The notes under the pieces were generated by a model. It did no database searches. It saw only the letters and a list, made by a program, of their open reading frames with translations, and had not been told where the DNA came from. From Centaurea solstitialis (lineage: Eukaryota > Streptophyta > Magnoliopsida > Asterales > Asteraceae): 64,000 nt of DNA. The stretch lies in contig CM058044.1 in the NCBI GenBank assembly GCA_030169165.1, forward strand, positions 43,514,218 to 43,578,217, read 5' to 3'. Shown here piece after piece: positions 47,451-59,831 of the stretch (the stretch's first letter is position 1; each line of letters begins with the position of its first letter). Position numbers and translations under genes: made by a program.

Positions 47451-49366
47451 ACCACCTACCTAGGGTTTTTCGTTTGTATGGGCCTAGCTAGCTTATTAGG
47501 CCCAAGGCCTAGTTCTTTGGACCATGTTATGGCCCAAAAGAGCTCGTTTGGTTTTAAAGATATTTTATCCAAAAATAAGTTTACTTGGGATTTTTATCGA
47601 GTATTTTTTGTTTCTGGTTTTTCCAATTTAATAAACCTTTTAATTCAAATAAACCTAATATCGTGTTTTTACTAACCAATTAAAACACTAAGGCCAGTAT
47701 TATAAAATTAGATCGTTAAAACCAGTTTAATATTTTTGGGTAAAAGGATTAAATGGTTTTTGTTTCAAGATTTATTATAAATCTCAGTTTTAAGTTAAAA
47801 CCATTCTTCAGTCTAAAGATTTTCTTTTAGGATTCGTAAAACAGTTTGTTTCTCGAATCAGTTATAAAACCAAGTTTTGCGATAATTGAGACAAGACAAT
47901 TTTAACGGATCCAGGTTTATTTTCTCGTAATTATAATGTTGCTATTGTTGCATATATACACATAATTGCGTGATAGCTTGAGTTTTATATATGCATCTCA
48001 GTTTGAGTTTGTACATATCTATTATAGTATTTGCCAACCTAGACCCTTGACATGTCGACGAGGAGGCCTGCGTGCCATTTACAACCCCTTATGTAATAAT
48101 GACCCTAGGATAGAATTTTTTCTTTTGGGATGACGAGGCCAGTGGGAGCTATTGAGATTCTTCATCTTACCGGAATACTAACAAGCATGGCGGAGCGAGT
48201 GGGAGCTACGCTATTTTTGAAGTTATAGAAAAACTAGGTCATTATTGGTCCCTAGGAACAAAGTTGGCAAAACCTATAATTAGTTGTTTGCGTAGTTATA
48301 ATTATCCGTGTGCATGATTAACTGCGTAGTTGATGCTAATAACTGTTAGTTTATTAGATATGTTTTAAAAAGGAATTTTTTAAAACAAGAAGAAAATAGG
48401 TTTTTTTTTTCAATCGAAAACCTTTAAAGTGAAGCACTTTAATAAAACCTAGTGTATTGTTATAAAAGAGCAAAATTGACAGAACAGTTAGCTTTTGTCA
48501 GACCGAAAGAGTTATTGAAACAGGTAGTTTCAATCAACCAGTACACTTTAAATCAGTTGATTTCAATCAGCCGATGTTTTAAACAGTTGGTTTAAAATAA
48601 CATGAATATTTAAAACAGTTAGTTTAGAATATTAATTACTCTTTATAACAACGTATAGATGATTGTTTTATATAAAAGGTTAAGTTGATAAAAACAGTTA
48701 GTTTTAGTCAACTAGGTGTGCTATTAAAACAACTAGTTTTAATTAGCAAGTGATTTTAGAACAGTTAGTTTTAAAATTACATGTATGTTTCAAACAGTTA
48801 GTTTAAAACATAAGTAGCCTTTATAAACAATCAGTTTTTCAAAATCCTGGAAATAAAGTTTTTCAAAACCCCGAAAATCATAGATCAGTAGTGCAACCCA
48901 TCTAGGGGCACCTTCGGCGTAAAGTACATAGGCGTTGTAAGTGATCACACATTCGACGTCTGTGTTCAAACTGAAGCTGAAGGGGTTACATAACTCTGCG
49001 AATTATCTCCGGGTGGTACCGGCCAGAGTATAGTGATCAGGTCCCCAAAATGGTGAGATCTGTTTTGGTACTATAATGTTCACCGGGTGGTACCGGGCCA
49101 AAAAGCACTTAGAGGGACTAAAACATGCACAGGTAGTTGCCACAGTCCCGAAAAGATCTAGGAGTCATGACAGTTGGACATGATTGGTAAAAGTCCTTAC
49201 CTACCGAAATAAATACGGTTCTGGTGGAGCAAGAACATTACGCACATCAGGACGTATGAAATAAGGATCCTAGTCCAATAAATTGATCATTTAAGGGTTT
49301 ATTGATATTTTATTGGAAATTAGTCTATTTACAGTTGCTAAGACCAAAAAGTTTTATTTTGTGTAG
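47451..49366 (+). other. Rest of the gag-only element leader
   Basis: No ORF of note. From about 48480 to 48840 the phrase 'aacagttagttt(t/a)' recurs about ten times, a loose repeat. 49260-49366 is shared with the inverted relative (complement at 60270-60390). Confidence 0.6.
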
Positions 49367-50230
49367 ATGGCAAGCACTGTTACCAGCACTAACAATCTTT
49401 CCCTCCGCTCTATCCTAGAGAAGGATAAGTTGACAGGCCCTAACTTTCTTGACTGGGAGCGCAATCTGATGATTGTGCTCAGACATGAAAGAAAGTGGTA
49501 TGTGCTTGAAGAGCCACTTGGGGAGGCACCTCCGGCAAACGCTCCGGCTGCTGCCAGAAATGCCCACAAGAAGCACTCAGATGATCTCCTTGATGTTGCC
49601 TGTCTGATGTTAGCAACAATGAGCCCAGATCTGCAAGCAGGGCTCATAAATACAAATGCTTACGACATGATCCGCCAGCTGAGGGACATGTTTCAGACTC
49701 AGGCTCGTACAGAGCGCTACGATGCCACCAAAGCATTCAATGAGTGCAAAATGGTAAAAGGAACATCAGTAAGTGACCATGTCATGAAAATGAAGCGGCA
49801 CTTAGATCATCTGGAGAGGCTGGGTCATCCTGTTCCGTTGCAGCTAGCAACTGACACCATACTTAATTCACTGTCAGAAGACTACAGGCCCTTTGTAGTC
49901 AACTACAACATGAACAACATGGAGAAAACAATAGCAGAATTACACTCCATGCTTAAGACAACTGAATTAAATATGGGGAACAAGAACAAGACAAAGGATG
50001 TCTTGATGGTAAAAGACGGAGGGATTAAAAAGAAAAATGGGCATGCTAGCACCAGCAAGGGAAAAGGACCAGTTCAGGCCATCCAGAGTGCACCCAAGAA
50101 AAGCAAGGGCAAGGGCAAGGGCAAGAAGGTTAAGCCAAACAAAGCTAGGACCGAGAATCGCTGCTTCATATGCAATGAGATCGGTCATTGGAGGCAAAAC
50201 TGCCCTAAGCGTCATGAAGCAGGTATGTAG
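49367..50230 (+). CDS. Gag protein of the gag-only LTR retrotransposon
   Basis: Intact 287-aa copia-type Gag (UBN2 / Retrotran_gag family), which forms the particle and binds element RNA. Residues 1-200 carry the capsid-like fold ('NFLDWERNLMIVLRHERKWY', 'RQLRDMFQTQARTERYDATK'). A basic Lys/Gly stretch follows, then one zinc knuckle 'CFICNEIGHWRQNC' near residue 265 and a stop soon after. No protease, integrase, reverse transcriptase or RNase H follows, so mobility must depend on another element's Pol. This is the layout described for TR-GAG elements. Compared over the first 145 residues, the inverted relative at 59832-60269 differs at about 10. Confidence 0.92.
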   Translation: MASTVTSTNNLSLRSILEKDKLTGPNFLDWERNLMIVLRHERKWYVLEEPLGEAPPANAPAAARNAHKKHSDDLLDVACLMLATMSPDLQAGLINTNAYDMIRQLRDMFQTQARTERYDATKAFNECKMVKGTSVSDHVMKMKRHLDHLERLGHPVPLQLATDTILNSLSEDYRPFVVNYNMNNMEKTIAELHSMLKTTELNMGNKNKTKDVLMVKDGGIKKKNGHASTSKGKGPVQAIQSAPKKSKGKGKGKKVKPNKARTENRCFICNEIGHWRQNCPKRHEAGM

Positions 50231-52508
50231 ACCTCAGAAAATTTATGATTGCTTTTGTCACTTCTTACTTGTTAGCTTACAAGTATACTGATACCTAGAG
50301 CAAATGATTATTGCAGGAAATCAGAAATGAAGTGAAGTGCCCAGGAGTTGCCGAGGATCTTAAGTACGAGATGATTTAAAGTCAAGACATTTTTGAATTT
50401 ATAGTTTTAAAACAGTTATTTTGGGGGTTTATGTTTTAAACAGTTCTTGGATAATTATGATTTATATAATTTCATGGTTTTATTTTTCAAAAGTTATTGT
50501 CTTGACATAGAAATATCTGTATGTGCTTGATATTTTTATATCTGATCCTAGTTGATGCTTATTATAATTACTTTAATGAAATTGAAGTAATTTGTATAAA
50601 AACTATCAAAACACACGAGATTCTATAGAAATGTGTTTTGAGAATAAAACATTTATGAATAACAGTTTTGTGACCCGAAAATAGAGAATTTAAGATATTA
50701 ACACAGATAGTGTTAATAACAGCATTCATAAAACTAGAAAGATTCCAAGTTCTGGAATTAGGATTTGAACAAATCCAGATAAGTTTTATAAAAGGAAATT
50801 CTCAGAATTAACTAATTAAGTTTGATCAAGTTTTATTCAAATGTTTTAAAGGGAGAGTTTAGGATATTAACTCAGATAGCGTTAATAACAGTATTTATGA
50901 AACTAGAAGGATTCCAAGGTTTGGAATTAGGATTTAACCAAATCCAGTTTCATAAAAGGGAAATTCTCAAAGTTCATTACTTGAAATTAGGATTGACTAA
51001 TCAAAGTCTTGAATAAGTCAATAGTAAATTTTGAGTAATAGTTAGTTTTTATGCAAGCAAGTGGGAGCCCGATTATTCTCTATCTAGTCTAAGATAAAAG
51101 AATAAAAGACATAATTATTGATATATCTCGGAATTCATAAATCCAGGTAGGATAAGAATTCATAAGATATAATTTACCCTTTTAGTTAAAAGGATAAAAG
51201 TTTCAAGACCCATGAAACAAAGGTCGTGACTGACTTAGAAATCAATAATTAAAGTGTTGGATTAAAAATTAGAATTCCAGTAGATTTGCAAGGATTGCAA
51301 ATGGAATCGGATTTCAGATAGAAATCGTTCATCTACACAGCGACTAAGGAAAGTTGCAGTCTTACATATTCAGGAACTGGAAGTTAGTCCAGGTCTCCGA
51401 GTTCATGGAATATGATAAAAGTCTAATTATTGTTTTAAGAGGTGTTTGCAAAACAATAATTAGCAGATACAAGTAAACAGACTTGTGTTTTTGGTTATCA
51501 CTTTGATTAAAATGGTAAACTTTAATCAAAGGGTTTAAAACTGAAGGTAGGTGATACTTCATTTTAGACCAGTATTTAACAAATGTTAAATAGATAAAAT
51601 GAAAGTTACTAAAGAAAAGACATTCAAACTTGTTATTATTACAGCGTGTAATATGGACTATACAAGATTGATTTCTTTATTACTTTCATATTTTGCATGT
51701 TTTAATAAATCCAGGAATGAAACTAGTTTCCAGTTTTCATTCAAAATCTGTCCGTGACAACTTATCAATGTGGGAGCATGATAAGGTGTTAAAGTCATTG
51801 TGAACTTTTTAGGTAGTTATGATCAGTTGCTGAATAACAGCTACAAGTGTTGTAGACTAAAAGTTGCACAGATAGTTGATAGAGTAGCAAATATCGGACG
51901 TGATCCGCGGTTGAGATTACTTCTTGGAAAAGAGTCATAAGTGAATCTCACAGTGGTTGTCCCTATCACCTGAGGTATCTGATTTGATATCATGAGGACT
52001 ACTGAATTCTTAGTGCACTCAACCGCTACGCCGTAACAGGGTGGCTATAAAGGGTGTAACTAGATTCAGCGGAAGTCGTGGTGTCAAAGGCAGATATGCA
52101 AGATGGGATTTGCACCTCTTCTCAGAAGAGAGATATTTCCGGGCCCATCTTGACTGACTAAGTATACTGATGAAGTGCATGGCCATGCCCAAACGAACTG
52201 ATTAGTTCTTTGTCGTTTACCTATCAGTGAAAGTCAGATAATCAAGAGAACAGAATCTTGAGTATTTAGAGTTGACACTTTCCAAGCTCATACTCATAGA
52301 TGAAATATCGCGATGCAAAGGGAAAAGCCAAGATATACCCAATCAATGAATAGTAGGTTCATAGACACCAAATTCCTTACGGAATGTTTATATCACCAAA
52401 TCTGGGTATAAGAGTTCTTGTAACCTGGTCAGCCTAAGTGCCTGTCTAGGGGCCTCCTTAGGTCCGTATAATCAAAGGTGGTATTGCCAACTTGCACAAG
52501 TGGGAGTC
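50231..52508 (+). other. Non-coding 3' part of the gag-only element, with PPT
   Basis: 2.3 kb without a pol ORF or recognisable pol remnant. A segment around 'agtttaggatattaactcag' and 'attccaagttctggaattag' is doubled (about 50690-50800 and 50850-50970). The polypurine tract AAGTGGGAG lies at 52498-52506, directly before the 3' LTR. Confidence 0.75.
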
Positions 52509-53348
52509 TGTTAGGAATTATGTGCAGAGTTGACAAACCAAGTGATTATACATCCAATGTTACAAGACACTTGAGGGTCACACCTGTGAGAACCTATAAG
52601 TCGAACAAGTTAAATGAAATCCCGAAATGGAGAGTTAGGATTTATAATAGTGTATTATAAATCAGTTGGGTAATTTCAGTCAGAATTACCAAAGTTGGAG
52701 GGTTATTAATTAATTAGGATATTATATATTTATTAGATAAATAAATATATAATAGTTAATTAATAAAGATTTTATATATTAGATAAATATATAAATTATA
52801 ATTATCGTATGCAAATTCTTTTCCAGCTAATTAAATAAGGAAAGGATTTGAGATAATTATTATAAGGAAACTGGATTCCATACAAACTGTATTTTTCCTC
52901 CATATAAATAAAGCCTATGGGTTAAGGAAAAACAAAAAAAAGCCTTTTCAGTTGAGAAAATCAGTTTTCTGTCCCCTCCTCCTCTCTCCCAAAACCGGCG
53001 CACATACACCCCCTTCCCGGGTCGTTTTTGTTGTTCGGGTTTCACGGTTCTGCTAGAGGAACGTTCGTTGGTTGATTACGGGTGGATTATAACTCAAGCA
53101 TTCCAGGTAAATTAATCTAACCTAATCCTTTAGGTTTAGAGCTACAAACGATTAAGATCATTAGGCTTTAATGGGTTTTTAGCTTTTATCGCTTCCGCAT
53201 GATTAGATTAGAAACAGCGTGTTTCTGATCACGTGGGTTTTAACAGTTTGTTTTAAACCTACGAGATATATCAAACCAGCGAGGTTTTGATAGATCTGAG
53301 ATAATCCTCGAGTCAGTTTGATCCGAGGATACCCACAAAAACCCAACA
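52509..53348 (+). mobile_element. 3' LTR of the young gag-only retrotransposon
   Basis: 840 bp, three 1-bp indels from the 5' LTR, followed by TTTAT (53349-53353) equal to 45342-45346. The complete element is 45347-53348 (8,002 bp). Confidence 0.95.
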
Positions 53349-53353
53349 TTTAT

Positions 53354-53652
53354 ATTAGTAAATATGGTAACTACCCAATAGAAAAAGCCCGTTTAATTAT
53401 CAAGCCCGATAGGCTTTAATTAAACCATACCATATATAAATATTAATTAACTATTAATATTTATCCAATAAATAATAAATAAACTATCTATTATTTATTT
53501 CTCTCATAATTAATTAATTACACTAATTAATTAATTCCACACAACTAGTAAATCCAATTGATCTCTATTCGGGTGTGTAGCAGTGTGACCCACTAGTGTC
53601 ATATAACATTGGACACGATAAACCTGTTACTGTCTTGCACATAATCCTTTCA
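53354..53652 (-). mobile_element. Solo LTR, right part
   Basis: Continues 44988-45346. Ends AATCCTTTCA and is followed by GCTTT (53653-53657). Its last 80 bp is the segment found as a fragment in Helitron H3. Confidence 0.85.
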
Positions 53653-53657
53653 GCTTT

Positions 53658-53871
53658 AAAAGTGGAACTAGATGTAATTCAGTTAGCTTGTGATTTTAAT
53701 CCCTCAGATGTTCATTTACAAGATGATCTTATGGCTATGAGAGTAGGTTATCAACAGGCGTGTCGGAATGAGGAAGTAGCAGCACTCCAGAGAGCAAAAG
53801 TAAAATGGTTACATGAAGGGGATTCTAACACAAGATTTTCCACCTGGTTGTTAGGGAGAAGAGGCATACTC
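53658..53871 (+). pseudogene. LINE ORF2 continuation, cut again
   Basis: Resumes the ORF2 linker: 'LHEGDSNTRF' and upstream 'NEEVAALQRAKVKW' are typical of the stretch before the LINE reverse transcriptase. One T appears missing after 'NTRF' (the other frame then reads 'FHLVVREKRHT'), so there is a frameshift at about 53838. The frame is then broken at 53871 by the inverted LTR element; the reverse transcriptase is not in the window. Confidence 0.85.
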
Positions 53872-54599
53872 TGTTAGTGATTATGTGCATAGATTGACAA
53901 GTTTTTCTGTGATCCCCGAATCAAACTGATACGAAGAACACCAATCATGCGGAAGCGATTTTGGATAAAAACCCGAAAACCACGATCGTCGTTTTAATTT
54001 ATTTAGACATTAACTAATACGGGATTTTACCTGGAATGCTTGAGCTTTAATCCACCGGTGATCAACCATACGAACGTTCCTCTAGCATAATCCAAAAAAA
54101 AAAAACCCGAGCAAACTAAAAACCGAACTGGTTTTTGATGGTGAGGCCGGCGCCGATTGGAGAGAGAGAGAGAGAATTTTGTTGGTGGAAACTGATTAAG
54201 AATTATGATTGGAATGAAAATTTCTTAACCCTTAAGGCTTATTTAAATCCAAGAGTTTCCATTAAATCCAGTTTCCATAATTATCTGATTCTTTCTTTTT
54301 CCTTAAGAAAGAATCTTCTAGATAATTATCTCTTAATTAATTAGTTATCTCTATTATTTATTTATTTTTACTAATAAATAAATAATTCACTTAATTAATT
54401 AACAACCCTCATACTTTGGGATTTCTGACTGAAAATACCCAAATAATTTATAAATGACTATTATAAATCCAATCTCTCCATTTCTGGGTTTTATTTAACT
54501 TGTTCGATTTATAGGTTCTCACAGGTGTGACCCTCAAGTGTCTTGTAACATTGGATGTGTAATCACTGGTTTGTCAATCTATGCACATAATCACTAACA
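53872..54599 (-). mobile_element. LTR of the inverted gag-only relative, with 29-bp inverted ends
   Basis: 728 bp. Its minus-strand start (TGTTAGTGATTATGTGCATA...) and body match the young element's LTR. The other end should be like ...AAAACCCAACA but is instead an exact inverted copy of the first 29 bp: 53872-53900 is the reverse complement of 54571-54599. The next base towards the inside (TTTTTCTGTGATCC) already aligns with the normal LTR end. Left flanking pentamer TACTC; the matching duplicate would lie outside the window. Confidence 0.8.
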
Positions 54600-56026
54600 G
54601 ACTCCCACTTGTGCAAGTTGGCAATACCTGTCTTGATTACACTGTCCTAAGGAGGCCCCTAGACAGGCACTTAGGCTAACCAGGTTACAAGAACTCTTAT
54701 ACCCAGATTGGTGATTTAGACTTTTTCCATAAGGAAATAACATTTATGAAACAACTGTTCATAAATTGGGTATATCTTGGCTTTTCCCTTTGCAACACGA
54801 TATTTCATCTATGAGTATGAGCCTGGATTAAGTCAACTCTTAAATACTCATGATTCTGTTTCTCGACTATCCGACCTCTACTGATAGGTAAACGACAAAG
54901 AACTAATCCGACCTCTACCTGAAATCAGATAAAATTTCCATTTACCAAACTGGCAAATTTCAGGAAATTTATTCTAGTGTTTACAACACTTTCTAGTCTA
55001 AAAGATAATTACTATCTTTAATAACTATTCCAACACATTTTAATTATTGATTTTTCTCAAAAGTCAAGTATGACTTTATTTTGTTTCAAAGTCTTTGAAA
55101 CTTATGTTCTACCCTTTTGACTGAAAAAATAGATCATATATCTTATGAATTTACATCCTACCTGGATCATGAATTCCGAGATATACTAAATCAATAATTT
55201 TATCTTTTATTCTTTATCATAGACTAGATAGAGAATAAACGGGGCTCCCACTAATCTATATGAAAACCAACTATTACTTAAAATTAACTATTGACTTAGT
55301 CAAAACTTGATTATTTAGTCAATTCTATTTTAAGTAATGAACACCAGAATTTTAACATTTATAAAACTTAACTGGACTTTATTTAAATCCTAATTCCAAA
55401 ACTTGGAATTTTTTCTAGTTTTATAAACACTGATATTATCAACTATATCAGAGATAATATCCTAAATTCCTTAAAACATATGAGTAATTAATTTTGATCA
55501 GAAAATACTTTCATAATCCTTACTCATAAATGTTTTATTCAAAACACATTATAGTACTTCGTGTGTTTTTGACAGTTTTCATATACATTACTTTATTTAA
55601 TTAAAGTGTTAGTGTAATAGGCAACATCTAGGATCTTATTTTGAATCAAGTCTAACTTGACTTATATAGATTCAAAATATCATGCATAAAGATATTTAAA
55701 TCAAGACTATAATTTTAAATTTTAAAACAGATAAATATTTAAAACCCAAAAACTCCAAATTTTGGAAAAACAAGATTGTTTTAAATCATAAAAATTGTCT
55801 TGATAATATCTAAAAGTAAACTGTATGCTGATCCTTGTAATCTGGGCACTTCACTTTTAATGACCACCTGCAATTAAACATTTGCTTCTAGGTGTCAAAT
55901 CATTTGTAAACTAGCAAGCGAAAGTGATAAACTTAAGCAGTCACGAATACCTGAGGTGTTTATACCTGCTTCGTAACGCTTCGGGCAGTTATGCCTCCAA
56001 TGACCGACTTCATGGCACTTGAAGTA
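54600..56026 (-). mobile_element. Internal 3' part of the inverted gag-only element, with PPT
   Basis: 'gactcccactt' at 54600-54610 is the PPT complement, the same as in the young element. The rest is the diverged, shortened counterpart of 50231-52508 on the minus strand, without pol. The remnant zinc knuckle lies at about 55985-56026, with Tyr in place of the first Cys. Confidence 0.8.
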
Positions 56027-56397
56027 TTAATTCTCGGTCATTTCTCTGTTAGGTTTTAACTTTCTTGCCCTAGCCCTTGCTTTGCCCTTTTCACGAACCT
56101 TGGGTGCACTCTGGGTGGTCTGAACTGGACCTTTTCCCTTACTGGTGCCTCCATGCCCATGTTTCTTCTTTACTCCTCCGTCCCTCACCATCAGCAAATC
56201 TTTGGTTTTGTTCTTGGTCCCCATATTCAACTCAGCAGTCTTAAGCATGGAGTGCAATTCGGCTATTGATTTCTCCATGTTATTCAGGTTATAGTTGATT
56301 ACAAAAGGCTTGTAATCCTCTGACAGTGAGTTGAGTATAGTATCCGTTGCTAGCTGCAACGGAACTGGGTGACCGAGTCTCTCCAGGTGATCCATAT
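56027..56397 (-). pseudogene. Gag, C-terminal part, of the inverted element
   Basis: From 'MDHLERLGHPVPLQLATDTI' to 'NREMTEN' and a TAA (56029-56027) placed before the zinc knuckle. With the first knuckle Cys changed to Tyr just beyond, this Gag is inactive. Its other part is at 59832-60269; the cut is a retrotransposon insertion. Confidence 0.9.
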
Positions 56398-59300
56398 TGT
56401 GACAACCCTCCACTTCCCACCACAGGTCAGTAAAACTTTAACTGATTTACCAGAGCAGAACAGTATTTTAATACTGTCATTTTGTCAAAAACAATATTAT
56501 ATGACAACATTTATTGTGAAAAGGCTAGATAAGTGCCTTTGACGACTATTGAGTCGCCACTATAGTCGGTACGCAAAACCGACTGACTGTTATCAGCAGG
56601 TCCCGATTCCGACCACTAGACTGTCGAATTAAATTTTTATTGACCCAAAATATTAAAAATATTAATTTCTAATAAGTTCCTTAATAAAAATACGAAAAAC
56701 TGCTTTCGTTACGCAAAAATCGCAAAAACGCGCGTTTTCGGTAACGGTTTCCATTTTTAGCAGCTTTTTATACCTAATACTACAACAATTCAACTAAACT
56801 AAATTAATTGACTTGAGAGATCAGCCATTTAAGTATCTAGAGAATAATTGTACCCTCACATGGTTCAAAATAAAGTAGGGAACATGGAATGGAATTTGGC
56901 CAATACATACATCACCAACTTACACACTCCTCACATCAACTCAACCCTCACCTCACCATCTCTCTCCCTCTCTTCTCCCTCTCCCAAAACCGGCCACAAG
57001 GCCATGGTTTTTCCCTCTCTTCTCTCCAAATCTCTAGTATAAATACACACACACCCTTATTCATTTCATTTGTTCAATTTCACTCTCTCTCTCTCTAACT
57101 TCTCACTAGAAACTTTCTCTCTAGTTTTCTCTCTAGCTTCTTTCATACACCATCCCAAGTTCTTGAAGAAATTCATCAATCTTCAAGAACACATTCCAGG
57201 TAAATATGATGATCTTCATCAATCTTCTTCTTTAAATCATCATCTCCCAATGTTGTGAGATGGAAGTATCTTGCATTTAAGCAAGGAAAACATCCATGAT
57301 CAACCAAATAGTTGGGTAGTTTGAATGATCTTCAAAACTCTTAATTATTGCTTAGAATTCTTGCTCATCCTTTAAATTCTTGTTCATATATTACTATGTA
57401 TAATCTTGTACATTTTATTTCAAGTACTTCCTTTTCTTTTATACAACAATCCACCATACTTTGGTGTAGATGAAATCACTAGTCAAATACCCTTTCTTTG
57501 CTAAGCAATAAGTGAGTTGATGACTAGTGATTCCTATCTTCTTATGATCATCCATCACCTTGCATGGGGTATGGATGATTTCATATAGCCAAATACCCTT
57601 TTCTTTGCTTGGATCATCAAAAGTTCAAGCAATAAGTGAGTTGATGGCTTATGATTGTAATCTAGATGTTTAATTTGGTATATATGTAAATGCATGTGTA
57701 AATGTGATTATGAAGTTGATATTCCTTCAATCACATCTGGACTTGAGTTTTGGTAAAGAGAAATCATCATAAAAACTATTAAACAAAAGAAATATTTTGT
57801 AATTCAACAACTAGTCTGAAAATTCGTCCAACAGATTCTGGACAGATTCGGACCTGACTTTGAGAGGCCATAACTCCTTCATAATATGTTCAAATGACAT
57901 GATTCTTTTTTTTAAATTCAAGTTCATTGAGTTATCTGACAACCCTCCACTTCCTACCACAGGTCAGTAAAACTTTAACTGATTTACCGGAGCAGAACAG
58001 TATTTTAATACTGTCATTTTGTCAAAAACAATATTATATGACAACATTTATTGTGAAAAGGCTAGATAAGTGCCTTTGACGACTATTGAGTCGCCACTAT
58101 AGTCGGTACGCAAAACCGACTGACTGTTATCAGCAGGTCCCGATTCCGACCACTAGACTGTCGAATTAAATTTTTATTGACCCAAAATATTAAAAATATT
58201 AATTTCTAATAAGTTCCTTAATAAAAATACGAAAAACTGCTTTCGTTACGCAAAAATCGCAAAAACGCGCGTTTTCGGTAACGGTTTCCATTTTTAGCAG
58301 CTTTTTATACCTAATACTACAACAATTCAACTAAACTAAATTAATTGACTTGAGAGATCAGCCATTTAAGTATCTAGAGAATAATTGTACCCTCACATGG
58401 TTCAAAATAAAGTAGGGAACATGGAATGGAATTTGTCCAATACATACATCACCAACTTACACACTCCTCACATCAACTCAACCCTCACCTCACCATCTCT
58501 CTCCCTCTCTTCTCCCTCTCCCAAAACCGGCCACAACATATTAAAATTTCGTGATTTTTGGAGTTGTGCTTCATACCCAAATGCATGTCCCAAAACAGCC
58601 TCCGAATCTGTCAAGAATGAGAAAAACTGAAAAATGATATTTTATGTAAAACTTTATTTCTTTTAAAACACTTACATCCTTGAGCACTAAAAGAATAATA
58701 GAAGGATAAATGAGGTAAAATTAACATAGAACACACATGCATGACCATATACCAATTTGCACACTTCGATTATAATCGCCAAAGTATGTATTTTTCGACA
58801 ATCGTTATAAAAACTAAAGTTTCGTTCGCGCGTATAATTATACTATGATTTAAGGAACTTAAAATGGGTCAAGGAACTTATTAAAATACTTTATATCCCT
58901 AGGTCGGAATTCGGTGGAACCTCGCTAACTTGGGACTCTTGAACTTGTAACTCGGTGAGTTATTCACGGCCCCTTTTTACGTTTTTACATTTTTGGGGTG
59001 AAAAGCATGATAAAACTACCGGTTGATTAAACTTTTGAAACTATTTTTGAAAAGACTATTTGGAACGATTTATTGTGGAACGATTTTTGTGGCTATGGTA
59101 TGCATACTTATCTAGATTAATTGGGTGTTTTTCTTATCGCAAGTCCTCGTACACACTACTAAGTCTAATTCACTGCGGTGGACCGAGTAATCAATGGTAG
59201 CGCTATCGGGTTGGCAACCCCACCTTTCGTCCCCCGCTTGCAACGGGGGTGGAACGATAACGATTGGTGTTTAATTACTTTTGTTGTGGAACGATTGTTT

Positions 59301-59831
59301 GTCATGTTGCGATAAGCATGGCATTGCGGGCAAAAACTATGCTTCTAGGAGATTAGTAGTGGCTCGTTAATCTTGGGTGTAAGTATTGCATGATAAGTAC
59401 CATATGCCGGGATTTTGCGAGACACACGCATGATTGCGAAACCCGCGCAAAATCCATCTTTTAAGCTTCTTGCTTGAACTTATTACATATCTCCGGTATT
59501 ATTTTTGTAACGCGAACTATATGTATGTGTGTCGTTAAACCCGTGAACTCACCAACTATGACGATAGTTGACCTTTTAAACTCTCATGCTTTTCAGGCGA
59601 TCCAAAGTAAGAAGAACAATAATGCACGTGTGTTACGCTTTCATGCATATCAAGACTAAATTTCCTTTCCGTTGTAGTTTGGTTTTCTTTGTAATAATTT
59701 TAAGACTCTAGTACGATGTAATATTGTAAGACATAAATATTTTGATATGCTATGGCGTTTATTGTCTATACTTTGTGTTGTGCTACTTTGCGCTGTTACA
59801 CTCCGTGTTTCCGCTTTAGCGGGGTGTGACA
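56398..59831. mobile_element. Long solo LTR with TSD CATAT
   Basis: TGTGACAACCCTCC ... GGGGTGTGACA, flanked by CATAT at 56393-56397 and 59832-59836. No PBS, PPT or coding region was found inside, so 3,434 bp appears to be one long LTR (about 2.8 kb without the internal 600-bp copy). A TATA-like 'tataaatacacacac' follows at about 57040, then CT-rich leader sequence. Short frames within are not genes. The superfamily is uncertain; long TGTGACA LTRs are common in gypsy elements. Confidence 0.8.
57937..58536. repeat. 600-bp second copy of the long LTR's own 5' end
   Basis: Matches 56400-56999 base for base with about three or four substitutions. It starts at 'TGACAACCCTCC' (without the first TG) and ends at 'CCGGCCACAA', both abrupt. 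The flanking sequence ('cattgagttatc' / 'catattaaaatttcgtg') looks continuous without it. Confidence 0.88.

Noticed and set aside
46153..47491. Several overlapping frames (up to 167 aa) on both strands in the GC-rich tract
   Set aside because: All strands and frames are open because of CCA/TGG repeats; products are low complexity with no domain, and the tract lies in the retrotransposon leader.
59474..59659. 61-aa frame in the long solo LTR
   Set aside because: No domain, within LTR sequence, no conserved start context; chance frame.
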